DNA from: Anaerolineae bacterium
Lineage (GTDB): Bacteria > Chloroflexota > Anaerolineae > Aggregatilineales > Aggregatilineaceae
Assembly (NCBI GenBank): GCA_016926875.1
Contig: JAFGNU010000073.1
Span: forward strand, 62,001 to 126,000
DNA length: 64,000 nucleotides
Direction of reading: 5' to 3'
Shown here: positions 49,906 through 60,337 of the stretch, in pieces
How positions within the stretch are numbered: position 1 is the first letter of the stretch
Layout of the letters: the number at the start of each line of letters is the position of its first letter
Position numbers and translations under genes: made by a program
The notes under the pieces: model-generated
Seen by the model: only the letters and a program-made list of their open reading frames with translations
The model's database searches: none
What the model was told of the DNA's origin: nothing

Positions 49906-51636
49906 ATGAACCTTGACAAACGCCTGCTCCACGAAACACGCACCGTGCGCCGCCCGCTGGTCCTGACGGTGCTGCTCGGCCTGCTGGCAGGCGTGCTGCT
50001 TGTGATCCAGGCGTACTACCTGAGCCAGATCGTCAGCCGCGTATTCCTGGACGGTGAAGGGCTGCGCGACGTGGCGCCACTGCTGACCGGCCTGCTGGGG
50101 ATCGCGCTGGTCCGGGCGGCGGCGCTGTGGGGCGGCGAGGTGGCGGCTAATCACACTGCCGGGCAGATCAAAACCCGCCTGCGCGAACGGTTATTCGCCC
50201 ACCTGGTGACGCTCGGCCCGGCCTACACACGCGGCGAACGCACCGGCGAACTGGCGAATACCGCCGTCACCGGCATCGAAGAACTGGATGCCTACTTCAG
50301 CCAATACCTGCCCCAGGTCGCGCTGTCAGCGCTGATCCCGCTGGCGATGCTGGCCGTCATCTTCCCGCTGGACCTGCTGTCGGGGGTGGTGCTGCTGGTC
50401 ACGGCCCCGCTGATTCCGTTTTTTATGGTGCTGATCGGCGGGCTGGCGAGCGCACAGTCCCGGCGGCAGTGGGCCGCGCTCAGCCGACTCAGCGCGCATT
50501 TTCTGGACGTGCTGCAAGGGCTGACCACGCTCAAGCTGTTTGGACGCAGCCGCGAGCAGGCGCAGATCATCGGGACGATCAGCGACCGCTTCCGCGATAC
50601 GACCATGAGCGTCTTACGCATTGCGTTTTTGTCCGCGCTGGCGCTCGAACTGCTGTCCACCATCAGCACGGCGATTGTCGCGGTTGAGATCGGGCTGCGC
50701 CTGCTGTACGGGCGGCTGGACTTTGGCCAGGCGTTTTTTGTGCTGATCCTGGCCCCGGAGTTTTACCTGCCGCCGCGGATGCTCGGCACGCGCTTTCATG
50801 CGGGCGTTTCCGGCGCGACGGCTGCCGCCCGTATCTACGAAGTGCTCGAAACGCCGGTCCCTGCCCCGCCCACCGCGCGCCGCTCGCTGATCGCCCCGTC
50901 CCGCTTCGCCGTTCGCTTTGAGGACGTATGTTACGCTTACGACGGCGGCGACCGCCCCGCCCTGAACGACGTGTCCTTCACTATCCAGCCGGGGCAGCAG
51001 GTCGCGCTCGTTGGGCCAAGCGGCGCGGGCAAAAGCACCGTCGTGCACCTGCTGCTGCGCTTTGTCGAGCCGACCGGGGGCCGGATCACGGTCGACGGCA
51101 TGCCGCTGGAAACCATCCCGCCGGACGGCTGGCGCAGGCGGATCGCGTGGACGCCGCAGCTTCCCTACCTGTTCCACACCAGCGTTGCGGATAACATCCG
51201 GCTGGCGCGTCCCGGTGCCCCGCTGGACGACGTGATCCGCGCCGCGCAGTTGGCCCATGCCGACGCGTTTATCCGGGCGCTGCCCGCTGGCTACGATACA
51301 CCCATCGGGGAGCGGGGCGCCCGGCTGAGCGGGGGGCAGGCGCAGCGGATCGCGCTGGCACGCGCCTTTCTCAAAAACGCGCCCCTGCTGATCCTGGACG
51401 AAGCCACCTCGAACCTTGATCCCGACACCGAAGCGCTGCTGATCGACGCCATGCACACGTTGAAACAGGATCGCACTGTGCTGATCATCGCGCACCGGCT
51501 GAGCACAGTCTATCAAGCCGACCAGATCGTGGTCCTGGACGGCGGGCGCGTGGTCGAATCTGGCACCCATGCGGACCTGCTGGCGCGCCGGGGCGCGTAT
51601 CACCGGCTGGTGACCGCCCACGAGAGCCTGTCATGA
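49906..51636 (+). CDS. cydD: CydD: thiol-exporting ABC transporter, subunit D
   Basis: One half of the heterodimeric CydDC exporter, which moves glutathione/cysteine-type thiols to the periplasm and is needed for cytochrome bd assembly. The 576-residue product has a six-helix transmembrane domain (about 1-320) and an ABC domain. The Walker A is VGPSGAGKST, the signature LSGGQAQRIALARAF, and Walker B LLILDEATSNLD, with IIAHRL as the H-loop. No strong ribosome site precedes the ATG at 49906. Its stop overlaps the cydC start by 4 bp. Generic lipid exporters are less likely because of the cydAB context. Confidence 0.92.
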   Translation: MNLDKRLLHETRTVRRPLVLTVLLGLLAGVLLVIQAYYLSQIVSRVFLDGEGLRDVAPLLTGLLGIALVRAAALWGGEVAANHTAGQIKTRLRERLFAHLVTLGPAYTRGERTGELANTAVTGIEELDAYFSQYLPQVALSALIPLAMLAVIFPLDLLSGVVLLVTAPLIPFFMVLIGGLASAQSRRQWAALSRLSAHFLDVLQGLTTLKLFGRSREQAQIIGTISDRFRDTTMSVLRIAFLSALALELLSTISTAIVAVEIGLRLLYGRLDFGQAFFVLILAPEFYLPPRMLGTRFHAGVSGATAAARIYEVLETPVPAPPTARRSLIAPSRFAVRFEDVCYAYDGGDRPALNDVSFTIQPGQQVALVGPSGAGKSTVVHLLLRFVEPTGGRITVDGMPLETIPPDGWRRRIAWTPQLPYLFHTSVADNIRLARPGAPLDDVIRAAQLAHADAFIRALPAGYDTPIGERGARLSGGQAQRIALARAFLKNAPLLILDEATSNLDPDTEALLIDAMHTLKQDRTVLIIAHRLSTVYQADQIVVLDGGRVVESGTHADLLARRGAYHRLVTAHESLS

Positions 51637-53384
51637 CTCGGACCTTTTACCGCCTGATCCGGCTGGCTGCGCCGTTCCGCTGGTGGATGGCGCTCTCGGC
51701 GCTGTTGGGCTTTGCTACCATCGGCAGCAGCATCGGCCTGATGTCCACCGCCGCGTGGATCATCGCCAGCGCTGCCCTGCACCCGCCGCTGGGCGAACTG
51801 CAAGTCGCCATCGTCGGCGTGCGCTTTTTTGGCATCGCGCGCGGCGTGTTCCGCTACCTGGAACGCTATGTTTCCCACCAGACCACGTTTCGCCTGCTGG
51901 CCCGGCTGCGCGTGTGGTTCTACCGCAGCCTGGAACCGCTCGCGCCCGCCCGCCTGGAACAGGTCCACAGCGGCGACCTGCTCAGCCGCGCGGTAGCTGA
52001 CATCGACACGCTGGAAAATATCTACCTGCGCGTGATCGCCCCGCCCGCCGTAGCGCTGCTGGTCGCGCTGGTGATGTGGGTCTTTTTGAGCGCCGCCGAC
52101 GTGCGGCTGGCGGCTGCGCTGACCGGCTTCCTGGCGCTGGCGGGCATCGGCGTGCCGCTGCTCACCCGCCGACTCAGCCGCCGGACCGGGCGCGATCTGG
52201 TCCGCACCCGCGCCGATCTCAACGTCGAACTGGTGGACGGCGTGCAGGGCTTGGCCGACCTGGTCGCGTTTGGCGCGCAGGATCGCCAGTTCGAGCGGGT
52301 GCAGGCACTCAGCCGTGCCCTGACCCGCCAGCAGGCGCACATGGCCCGCCTCGCTGGACTAAACACCGCGCTGATCAGCCTGTTCATCAGCCTCGCCACG
52401 CTGGCCACGCTGCTGATCGCGATCCCGCTGGTGCGCGCCGGTCAGATCGACGGCGTGATGCTGGCCGTGCTGATCCTGGCGACCATCACCAGCTTTGAGG
52501 CCGTGCTGCCGCTGCCCGCCGCGTTCCAGCACCTCGAAAGCAACCTCGCCGCCGCGCAGCGCCTGTTTGACATCGTGGACGCCCCGCCCGCCGCCTGCGA
52601 TCCACCCGACCCGCTCCCGCCGCCGGACCACGTCGATCTGGTCGTGCACAACCTTCGCTTCCGCTACAACCCGGACGATCCCCCTGCCCTGGACGGCATC
52701 AGTTTTTCACTGCCGCAGGGGGGCAAGCTGGCGGTTGTCGGTGCCAGCGGCGCGGGCAAATCGACGCTGGTCGCGCTGCTGCTGCGTTTTTGGGACGGCT
52801 GGACGGGCGCGATCACACTCGGCGGAATCGATCTGCGCGCCTATCGTGGGGAAGACGTGCGCGCCCTGATCGGCGTGGTGGCGCAGACCACACACCTGTT
52901 CAACGGCACGATCCGCGACAACCTGCTGATCGCCCGGCCCGATGCGACCAACGATGACCTGGTCCGCGCCGCGCAGTGCGCCCGGCTTCACGATTTTATC
53001 GCCGGACTGCCCCAGGGCTACGATACCTGGATCGGGGAACAGGGGCTTGGCCTGAGCGGCGGTGAGCGCCAGCGGCTCGCCATCGCGCGCGCCATCCTGA
53101 AAGACGCGCCGATCCTGGTGCTGGACGAACCCACCGCCAACCTGGATACCGTGACCGAACGCGCCGTGATGGACGCCCTGCACGCGGCCATGCGGGACCG
53201 CTCGACCCTGCTGATCACGCACCGGCTGGTCGGGTTGGAAGCGATGGATGCTGTTGTGGTGTTACAGGCGGGGCGCATCGTGGAGCAGGGCCGCCACGCC
53301 GACCTGTTACAGATCGACGGGCACTACCGGCGTATGTGGGCGATACAAAACCAACGGCTGCCGCTGGCAACGAGCAGCCAGTAA
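51633..53384 (+). CDS. cydC: CydC: thiol-exporting ABC transporter, subunit C
   Basis: Second half of CydDC. The 583-residue product has a transmembrane domain (about 1-320) and an ABC domain with Walker A VGASGAGKST, signature LSGGERQRLAIARAIL and Walker B ILVLDEPTANLD. The ATG overlaps the cydD stop by 4 bp, which shows coupled translation. It ends the cydA-cydB-lipoprotein-cydD-cydC stretch; a hairpin follows at 53389. Confidence 0.92.
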   Translation: MTRTFYRLIRLAAPFRWWMALSALLGFATIGSSIGLMSTAAWIIASAALHPPLGELQVAIVGVRFFGIARGVFRYLERYVSHQTTFRLLARLRVWFYRSLEPLAPARLEQVHSGDLLSRAVADIDTLENIYLRVIAPPAVALLVALVMWVFLSAADVRLAAALTGFLALAGIGVPLLTRRLSRRTGRDLVRTRADLNVELVDGVQGLADLVAFGAQDRQFERVQALSRALTRQQAHMARLAGLNTALISLFISLATLATLLIAIPLVRAGQIDGVMLAVLILATITSFEAVLPLPAAFQHLESNLAAAQRLFDIVDAPPAACDPPDPLPPPDHVDLVVHNLRFRYNPDDPPALDGISFSLPQGGKLAVVGASGAGKSTLVALLLRFWDGWTGAITLGGIDLRAYRGEDVRALIGVVAQTTHLFNGTIRDNLLIARPDATNDDLVRAAQCARLHDFIAGLPQGYDTWIGEQGLGLSGGERQRLAIARAILKDAPILVLDEPTANLDTVTERAVMDALHAAMRDRSTLLITHRLVGLEAMDAVVVLQAGRIVEQGRHADLLQIDGHYRRMWAIQNQRLPLATSSQ

Positions 53385-53388
53385 AGCC

Positions 53389-53415
53389 GGGGCGCATCTA
53401 TGCCATACGCGCCCC
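53389..53415. terminator. Hairpin after cydC
   Basis: Stem GGGGCGC (53389-53395) and GCGCCCC (53409-53415), inside a wider GCCGG/CCGGC pairing. There is no T-tract, so termination strength is uncertain. It lies between cydC and a convergent gene. Confidence 0.5.
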
Positions 53416-53436
53416 AGCCGGTACGATCACGCTTGC

Positions 53437-54048
53437 TTACTCGTCGTAGAAAAACAGTGTGTCCATGATCAGCGCGTAAATGTCTTGCTGCACCAGCGCC
53501 AGCGGGTTGTTCTCCACGATCTCGGCGCGATACTCGAACTCAACCACCGTGGCCCCATGCACCACGTAAACCGTCATGATCGCCGCATCGCCGCCAAACC
53601 GTTCCACCTGGACCGCCGGGTACTCGTTGACTACCAGTTCGGTGAACTTGCTGGTTTCGATCTCGCCCTCGTCGCTGACCGGGAAGATGTTCGGCGCGCC
53701 CTCGTCCATCGCCACCTGCCAGGCCGCCAGCACACGCTGCTCGGCCCAGTCCATCGCCGCCAGTTCGTCCGGATTCTCGATCACCGTCACCTCGATCTGG
53801 TACGCCGGGCCGCTGACCGTGAAATCCATCTCGGCAGGGCGGATGCTTAGCTCCGGCCCGACGATGCGCAGTTCGGTATCCGAGACTGCTTCCAGGCTGG
53901 CGTTGGCCGGATAGCCCAGTTCAAACACGTCGCCCTCGTACCATTGCAGGCCGCCGGGCCCGCCCTGCGCCAGCGCGCTCCCCGGCAGCGCCAGCGTCAC
54001 CAGCGCTACCACGCAGCACACCACGCCGATCACATGTGAACGCCTCAT
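53437..54048 (-). CDS. Secreted protein of unknown function
   Basis: A 203-residue exported protein that I do not recognise. It has a signal peptide (MRRSHVIGVVCCVVALVTLA, cleaved near ALAQ at residues 25-28) and a beta-rich mature part with two acidic stretches. The end VEFEYRAEIVENNPLALVQQD resembles secreted PsbP/DUF-type small domains, but I cannot assign a family. GAGGAGG lies eight bp before the ATG at 54048; the frame continues to 54066. The convergent neighbour is cydC; the divergent one is the Hsp20 gene 207 bp away. Confidence 0.6.
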   Translation of the reverse strand: MRRSHVIGVVCCVVALVTLALPGSALAQGGPGGLQWYEGDVFELGYPANASLEAVSDTELRIVGPELSIRPAEMDFTVSGPAYQIEVTVIENPDELAAMDWAEQRVLAAWQVAMDEGAPNIFPVSDEGEIETSKFTELVVNEYPAVQVERFGGDAAIMTVYVVHGATVVEFEYRAEIVENNPLALVQQDIYALIMDTLFFYDE

Positions 54049-54254
54049 CGATAGTTGCCTCCTCACAACTCACATTCCGTTGCCCAGTATCTTACTGGCA
54101 GGCTCGTTTTTAAGCGAACCGGTGTTGATGAAACATCTACGCCGCGCTGACACAATTTTTATGCGGCGCTTACGTTTTTCTACCACACCTGATCTATAGT
54201 ACAAACAACCCAATCAAACACAACAGGCGTGAATGTTAGAGGAGGTTAAACATC

Positions 54255-54695
54255 ATGACACGGATCACTCGTTGGGACCCCGTGCGGGACATGATCACCA
54301 TGCGTCAGGCTGTTGACCGCATGTTGGACGAAGCGTTCGCGCGCGGTTCCGAGTCGCGCGGCACCGGGGCCTGGCTGCTGCCGATGGATGCTTACATTAC
54401 CGACACCGCTATCGTCATCCGCGCCGACGTGCCCGGCCTTTCGGCTGATGAGATCGACATTACGCTCGAAGGCGACACCCTGGCAATTCGCGGCGAGATC
54501 AAGCGCGACGAAGCAGAAAACCGCAAGTACGTGCTGCTCGAACGGCCCACCGGGCGCTTTGAACGCACGCTGAACATCAATACGCCGATTGATCACGACA
54601 AGGTCGAAGCCAACTTCAAGGACGGCGTCCTGACGCTGGTGCTGCCCAAAGCCGAAGCCGTCAAGCCGCGCCAGATCACGGTCAAGAGCAGTTAG
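54255..54695 (+). CDS. Small heat-shock protein of the Hsp20/alpha-crystallin family
   Basis: ATP-independent chaperone that holds unfolded proteins. The 146-residue product begins with an N-terminal arm including TRWDPVRDMITMRQAVDRML. The alpha-crystallin domain covers about 43-135, with ADVPGLSADEIDITLEGDTL and the conserved AxFKDGVLTLVLPK variant (ANFKDGVLTLVLPKAE). The C-terminal IxI-like sequence is RQITV. GGAGG is just upstream of the ATG. No CIRCE or other heat-shock operator was recognised in the upstream DNA. It stands alone. Confidence 0.92.
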   Translation: MTRITRWDPVRDMITMRQAVDRMLDEAFARGSESRGTGAWLLPMDAYITDTAIVIRADVPGLSADEIDITLEGDTLAIRGEIKRDEAENRKYVLLERPTGRFERTLNINTPIDHDKVEANFKDGVLTLVLPKAEAVKPRQITVKSS

Positions 54696-55023
54696 CCGCT
54701 GGCAGACTTGAAGCCCGAATCCCAATTCGACCAACAACTTCCGCTGCCCGGTGATACGTCTCCCTGATCGCCGGGCGGTGGCCTATTCATCTGTGCTCCC
54801 TGGACCAGAGTGCGCTACCCTTTGATCCACATCCCCAGTACAATATGCCAAAGACGACATGCAAACCTTACGCCTGGCTGCCAGTCGTTAGTTTTTAGTT
54901 GCCAGTTGTTTGTGGACAGCACGCAGCGGAGCCTCAACCGCTTCAAGAACCTGTAACTAAAAACCAACTGCCACCAACAAACAGCGCTTTACCACCAGCC
55001 AGGCGTACTAACCGGAGGATACC
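54696..55023. other. Non-coding gap upstream of the DUF4397 lipoprotein gene
   Basis: No credible gene here. The first part (54696-54868) shows nothing clear. The second part (54869-55007) is an inverted-repeat element described separately, which ends just before the ribosome site GGAGG of the next gene (near 55014). Confidence 0.75.
54869..55007. mobile_element. MITE-like element with perfect 12-bp terminal inverted repeats
   Basis: TACGCCTGGCTG at 54869-54880 is the perfect reverse complement of CAGCCAGGCGTA at 54996-55007. Inside, AT-rich blocks such as TAGTTTTTAGTTGCCAGTTG and the right-hand AACTAAAAACCAACTGCCAC are also related by inversion. If the outer TA is target DNA, the element is CGCCTGGCTG...CAGCCAGGCG flanked by TA on both sides, the duplication expected for Tc1/mariner/IS630-type elements. 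It is 139 bp with no open frame. It lies a few bases before the ribosome site of the next gene. Confidence 0.65.
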
Positions 55024-57123
55024 ATGCGACGCCTGATCCCGATTGTTGTGGCGCTGACCCTGATCGCGCTGGCGCTGGCGGCATGTGGCGGCAACGAGGA
55101 AGACAAAACGCCCGCCCCGGCTGCTGCTACCGCGACCGCAACTGCCAGCCAAACTCCCATCCCGCCCAGCCCTACCCCGCGTCCCACGGGTACGCCGGTG
55201 ATCATGCCGGAAACCGACACCAACCCGCTCACACGGGCGCTGCTGCGCGTGGTACATGCCAGCCCGGACTTACCGGCGGTTGATCTTTACCTGGACGGGG
55301 CACAAATCGGGTCACGCTTCACACAGGGGTTGTATCACAGCACGCCCTTATCCTATCGCGCCGGGTCCTACACGCTGCGCGCGTACCCGGCAGGCGCCGA
55401 TCTCAGCACCACTCTACCCCTGCTCGACACCTCGCTGGAACTGGGCGAGGGCCTGAGCACAGTCGTGCTGCTGGTCGGCGCAGCCGATTCGATCCAGGCC
55501 GTGCCGTTCGAGGAAAATATCGACCCGCTGCCCGTCGACACGGTGCGCCTCAACGTGATCCATGCCGTGCTGCGCGGAGCCGCCTTCGACCTTCAAGAAG
55601 ATGAAGAAACACTGATGGGCGGGCTGGACTTTGGGCTGGTCGGCGGGCCGGAAGAGATTCCCGCCGGGCCGCACACGTTCGACTTTGTCAGCGGCGCTGT
55701 CCGGCTGAGCACGCTAAACCTGAACATGCTTGCCAACAACACCTACACCATCGTGCTGATCGGCAACGCGGCCAATAACACGTACCAGCCGGTGAGCTTC
55801 AGCACGCCCGTGATCAGCGAAACGCCGGTCCGCGTGATCCATGCCTCACCCGATGCCCCGCCTGTCGATTTTTACCTGGAAAACAGCCCGCTGGTCGAAA
55901 ACCTGAGCTACCGCGAGTGGCAGGACTGGACGGTCCACCGCTCAACTACTTATGACCTGCGCGTGGTACCCGCCGGAGAACCGGACGCCGATCCGCTCTA
56001 CCAGGGGCGCGTGGCGCTCAACCCCAACCAGCCGCTTAACCTGGTGCTGCTCGATACGTCCGACCGGCTGCGCGTGGTCCCCTTACCGGAAGACCTGAGT
56101 CCGGTCCCTGCCGAAACAGTGCGGTTGATGTTTATTAATACCGCGCTTGGTACGATGCGGGTCGCCATCGAGACACACGGCGGCACGCTGCCTGATCTAC
56201 CGCCCGTCGGGTTTGGATCGGCTTCACAGCCCGTTCTGCGACCCGGCAAGCCGGAAACCTACTTCTTCCAGACCACCGATCCATCCGACCCGCAGGAGGT
56301 GGATACCCTGCACGAACGGGACTGGACCGCCGGACACGCCTACACCGTCGTGATCACCGGCTATCCCAACACCGAACCGCTGGTGTTTGAAACCGAGGTT
56401 GGCTTCGATCCGCTGGCGGAAGCGTCGCTTAGCGAAGCCGTACCCGGCCAGTTGGACGCAGCATCGAGCGAAACATTCAATATGCGGTTTGTACACGCCC
56501 TGCCGGACGTAGGCCCCATCGACATTGACGCCAACGATGAAACCATCTTCGAATCCCTGCTGCCCGGTTCATCCACCCTGTATCACACCTTTGATCCCAG
56601 CGAGAACAACCTGCAAATCCGTGACAGCGTCTCCGGCGATGTGCTGTATGCTGATGAATTTGTCTGGATCGGGGGAACAGAGCTAACCGTGTTTGTGACC
56701 GGTGAACGTGATGCGATCTGGCTCGAACCCGCGCCCGACGACCGGTACGAAATACCTGGCGGGCAGGCGCGGCTGCGCATCCTGCACAATGCCCCCAACC
56801 AGCCGGTCCTGCTGGTCATGACCGATGCGTCCGTAGTCGCGACACCGGTCCCGCTGGATGTTGGCGAAGGGACGCCGGTTAGCACGCAAATGCCCGAAGA
56901 GATCGTATTGGGCCAACCGGCAGTCTACGGCCAGCCCACCGAGCCGCAAAACATCTATGCGGGCACATACGAACTGCGCATCGTAGACAAAGACGCGGGC
57001 TTTTTGATCGTGGCTGTGCCCGCCAATACATTCGCAGCCGGTGTGTTCTACGACCTGCTGATCCTGCCAGACGCCAGCGGCCTGAGTGTTCGCCTGGAGC
57101 TGGTCGCGCACCCGACGCCATAA
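55024..57123 (+). CDS. Lipoprotein with several DUF4397 domains
   Basis: A 699-residue exported lipoprotein. The signal ends with LAAC, Cys21 being the lipid site, followed by a Pro/Thr/Ala-rich linker to about residue 65. DUF4397-like units follow. The clearest are LRVVHASPDLPAVDLYLDGA (about 75) and VRVIHASPDAPPVDFYLENS (about 275); weaker ones are MRFVHALPDVGPIDIDAN (about 485) and LRILHNAPNQPVLLVM. DUF4397 is typical of large surface proteins in this type of bacterium and has no known activity. GGAGG precedes the ATG. A palindromic element lies directly upstream, so its expression could be affected. Confidence 0.82.
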   Translation: MRRLIPIVVALTLIALALAACGGNEEDKTPAPAAATATATASQTPIPPSPTPRPTGTPVIMPETDTNPLTRALLRVVHASPDLPAVDLYLDGAQIGSRFTQGLYHSTPLSYRAGSYTLRAYPAGADLSTTLPLLDTSLELGEGLSTVVLLVGAADSIQAVPFEENIDPLPVDTVRLNVIHAVLRGAAFDLQEDEETLMGGLDFGLVGGPEEIPAGPHTFDFVSGAVRLSTLNLNMLANNTYTIVLIGNAANNTYQPVSFSTPVISETPVRVIHASPDAPPVDFYLENSPLVENLSYREWQDWTVHRSTTYDLRVVPAGEPDADPLYQGRVALNPNQPLNLVLLDTSDRLRVVPLPEDLSPVPAETVRLMFINTALGTMRVAIETHGGTLPDLPPVGFGSASQPVLRPGKPETYFFQTTDPSDPQEVDTLHERDWTAGHAYTVVITGYPNTEPLVFETEVGFDPLAEASLSEAVPGQLDAASSETFNMRFVHALPDVGPIDIDANDETIFESLLPGSSTLYHTFDPSENNLQIRDSVSGDVLYADEFVWIGGTELTVFVTGERDAIWLEPAPDDRYEIPGGQARLRILHNAPNQPVLLVMTDASVVATPVPLDVGEGTPVSTQMPEEIVLGQPAVYGQPTEPQNIYAGTYELRIVDKDAGFLIVAVPANTFAAGVFYDLLILPDASGLSVRLELVAHPTP

Positions 57124-57194
57124 ACCGGGGCGTAAAAACTCGTGTTGTCATGTGGGCGGTGGGCAGTCGTAGCGCCGCCGCCTGCATTTTTGCC

Positions 57195-57222
57195 TTGCCG
57201 CCAAAGTCCGGCACGGTATAAT
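57195..57222 (+). promoter_or_regulatory. Possible promoter for the GDP-sugar operon
   Basis: TTGCCG at 57195-57200, a 16-bp spacer and a perfect TATAAT at 57217-57222. A hairpin GGTGCC / GGCACC (57223-57240) follows at once, and the untranslated leader to the GTG at 57418 is about 190 bp long. Confidence 0.5.
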
Positions 57223-57417
57223 GGTGCCCGTTTCGGCACCTGCCGGGCCACCGGCCACGCCGCGAGCATGGCGGCTCATGTGTAAACCTGGCACAGCACG
57301 GCAGCAGCAAGCAGCCGTATTCCTGCCAGTCATTACCGGATGTCAGCGGGTCATATGTCCTGCATCCCTGATCCCAATAACCTATTTACAATGAGCCACA
57401 CTGGAAGGAAAAAACAC

Positions 57418-59378
<1,961 letters not shown>

Positions 59379-59390
59379 TTCGTCATACCA

Positions 59391-59409
59391 GGGCAGGCGT
59401 GACCTGCCC
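59391..59409 (+). terminator. Hairpin after gmd
   Basis: Stem GGGCAGG (59391-59397), loop CGTGA, CCTGCCC (59403-59409). No T-tract, so it may be a weak or stabilising hairpin. Confidence 0.5.
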
Positions 59410-59452
59410 TGCCCCCTTCTACTAACGCATCCATGCCGGAGAAAACCGCTAA

Positions 59453-60256
59453 ATGACACTCGTCGATACGCACTGCCACCTGAACTTTGACGCCTACGAC
59501 GGCATCCGTGACGACGTGGTGTGCGAAGCGGCTGAGTCCGGCGTGACGCGCATCATCAACCCCGGCATCGACCTGGACACCTCGCGCGCCGCGCTGGCAC
59601 TGGCGGATAGCTACCCGGCCATCTACGCAGCGGTCGGCATCCATCCCAACAGCACGCCCGACCTGCCCGGCGATTGGCCGGATACCGTGCGGGCGCTGGC
59701 GGCGCATCCCAAAGCGGTTGCCATCGGTGAGATCGGGCTGGATTACCACTGGGATACGGCGCCCAAACCGGTCCAATGGCGCGCGTTTGAGGCGCAGCTC
59801 CGCCTGGCCGCCGAACTGGAATTACCCGTTATCATCCACAACCGCAACGCGGGCGACGATGTGCTTGATATCCTGAGCACCTGGGTGCCCACCCTACCGG
59901 ACGCGCTGAAAAATCGCCCCGGCGTGCTGCACTCGTTCTCCGCGCCGCCGACCATCGCGGAGCGAGGACTGGCGCTGGGTTTCTACCTGGGCTTTACCGG
60001 CCCGGTGACGTTCAAAAAAGCCGACGATCTGCGCGCCATCGCCGCCGCCGTGCCGGACGACCGGATTCTGATCGAAACCGACGGCCCCTTCCTGACGCCT
60101 CATCCCCATCGCGGCAGGCGCCCCAACAAGCCAGCCTACGTGCGTTTCATCGCGGAGCGGCTGGCGTCGCTGCGCGGCGTGCCGTTTGATGACTTCGCCA
60201 CTCAAACCACCGCCAACGCCGAACGATTGTTTGCCCTGCCGACCACAGCGCACTAG
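59453..60256 (+). CDS. tatD: TatD-family metal-dependent hydrolase (DNase)
   Basis: A 267-residue TIM-barrel hydrolase. DTHCHLNFD supplies the first His-x-His metal pair, AIGEIGLDYHWD the Glu, VIIHNR the next His, LHSFS a further His, and ETDGPFLTPHPHRG the late Asp. TatD proteins are exo-DNases/3'-5' nucleases with roles in DNA repair and quality control. GGAGAAAA lies before the ATG at 59453. It is downstream of gmd with a hairpin in between, so the link is not functional. Confidence 0.92.
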   Translation: MTLVDTHCHLNFDAYDGIRDDVVCEAAESGVTRIINPGIDLDTSRAALALADSYPAIYAAVGIHPNSTPDLPGDWPDTVRALAAHPKAVAIGEIGLDYHWDTAPKPVQWRAFEAQLRLAAELELPVIIHNRNAGDDVLDILSTWVPTLPDALKNRPGVLHSFSAPPTIAERGLALGFYLGFTGPVTFKKADDLRAIAAAVPDDRILIETDGPFLTPHPHRGRRPNKPAYVRFIAERLASLRGVPFDDFATQTTANAERLFALPTTAH

Positions 60257-60337
60257 ACTACAAACGACCGCCCGCAACAACCGCGTGCGCTGCACGTAGA
60301 TCGCTATACATGCTGATATTTACAGGGAGAACGAAAT

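Noticed and set aside
54049-54254. CIRCE or similar heat-shock operator before the Hsp20 gene
   Set aside because: No TTAGCACTC/GAGTGCTAA pair is present. A GC-rich 6-bp inverted repeat near 54140-54168 is too short to assign.
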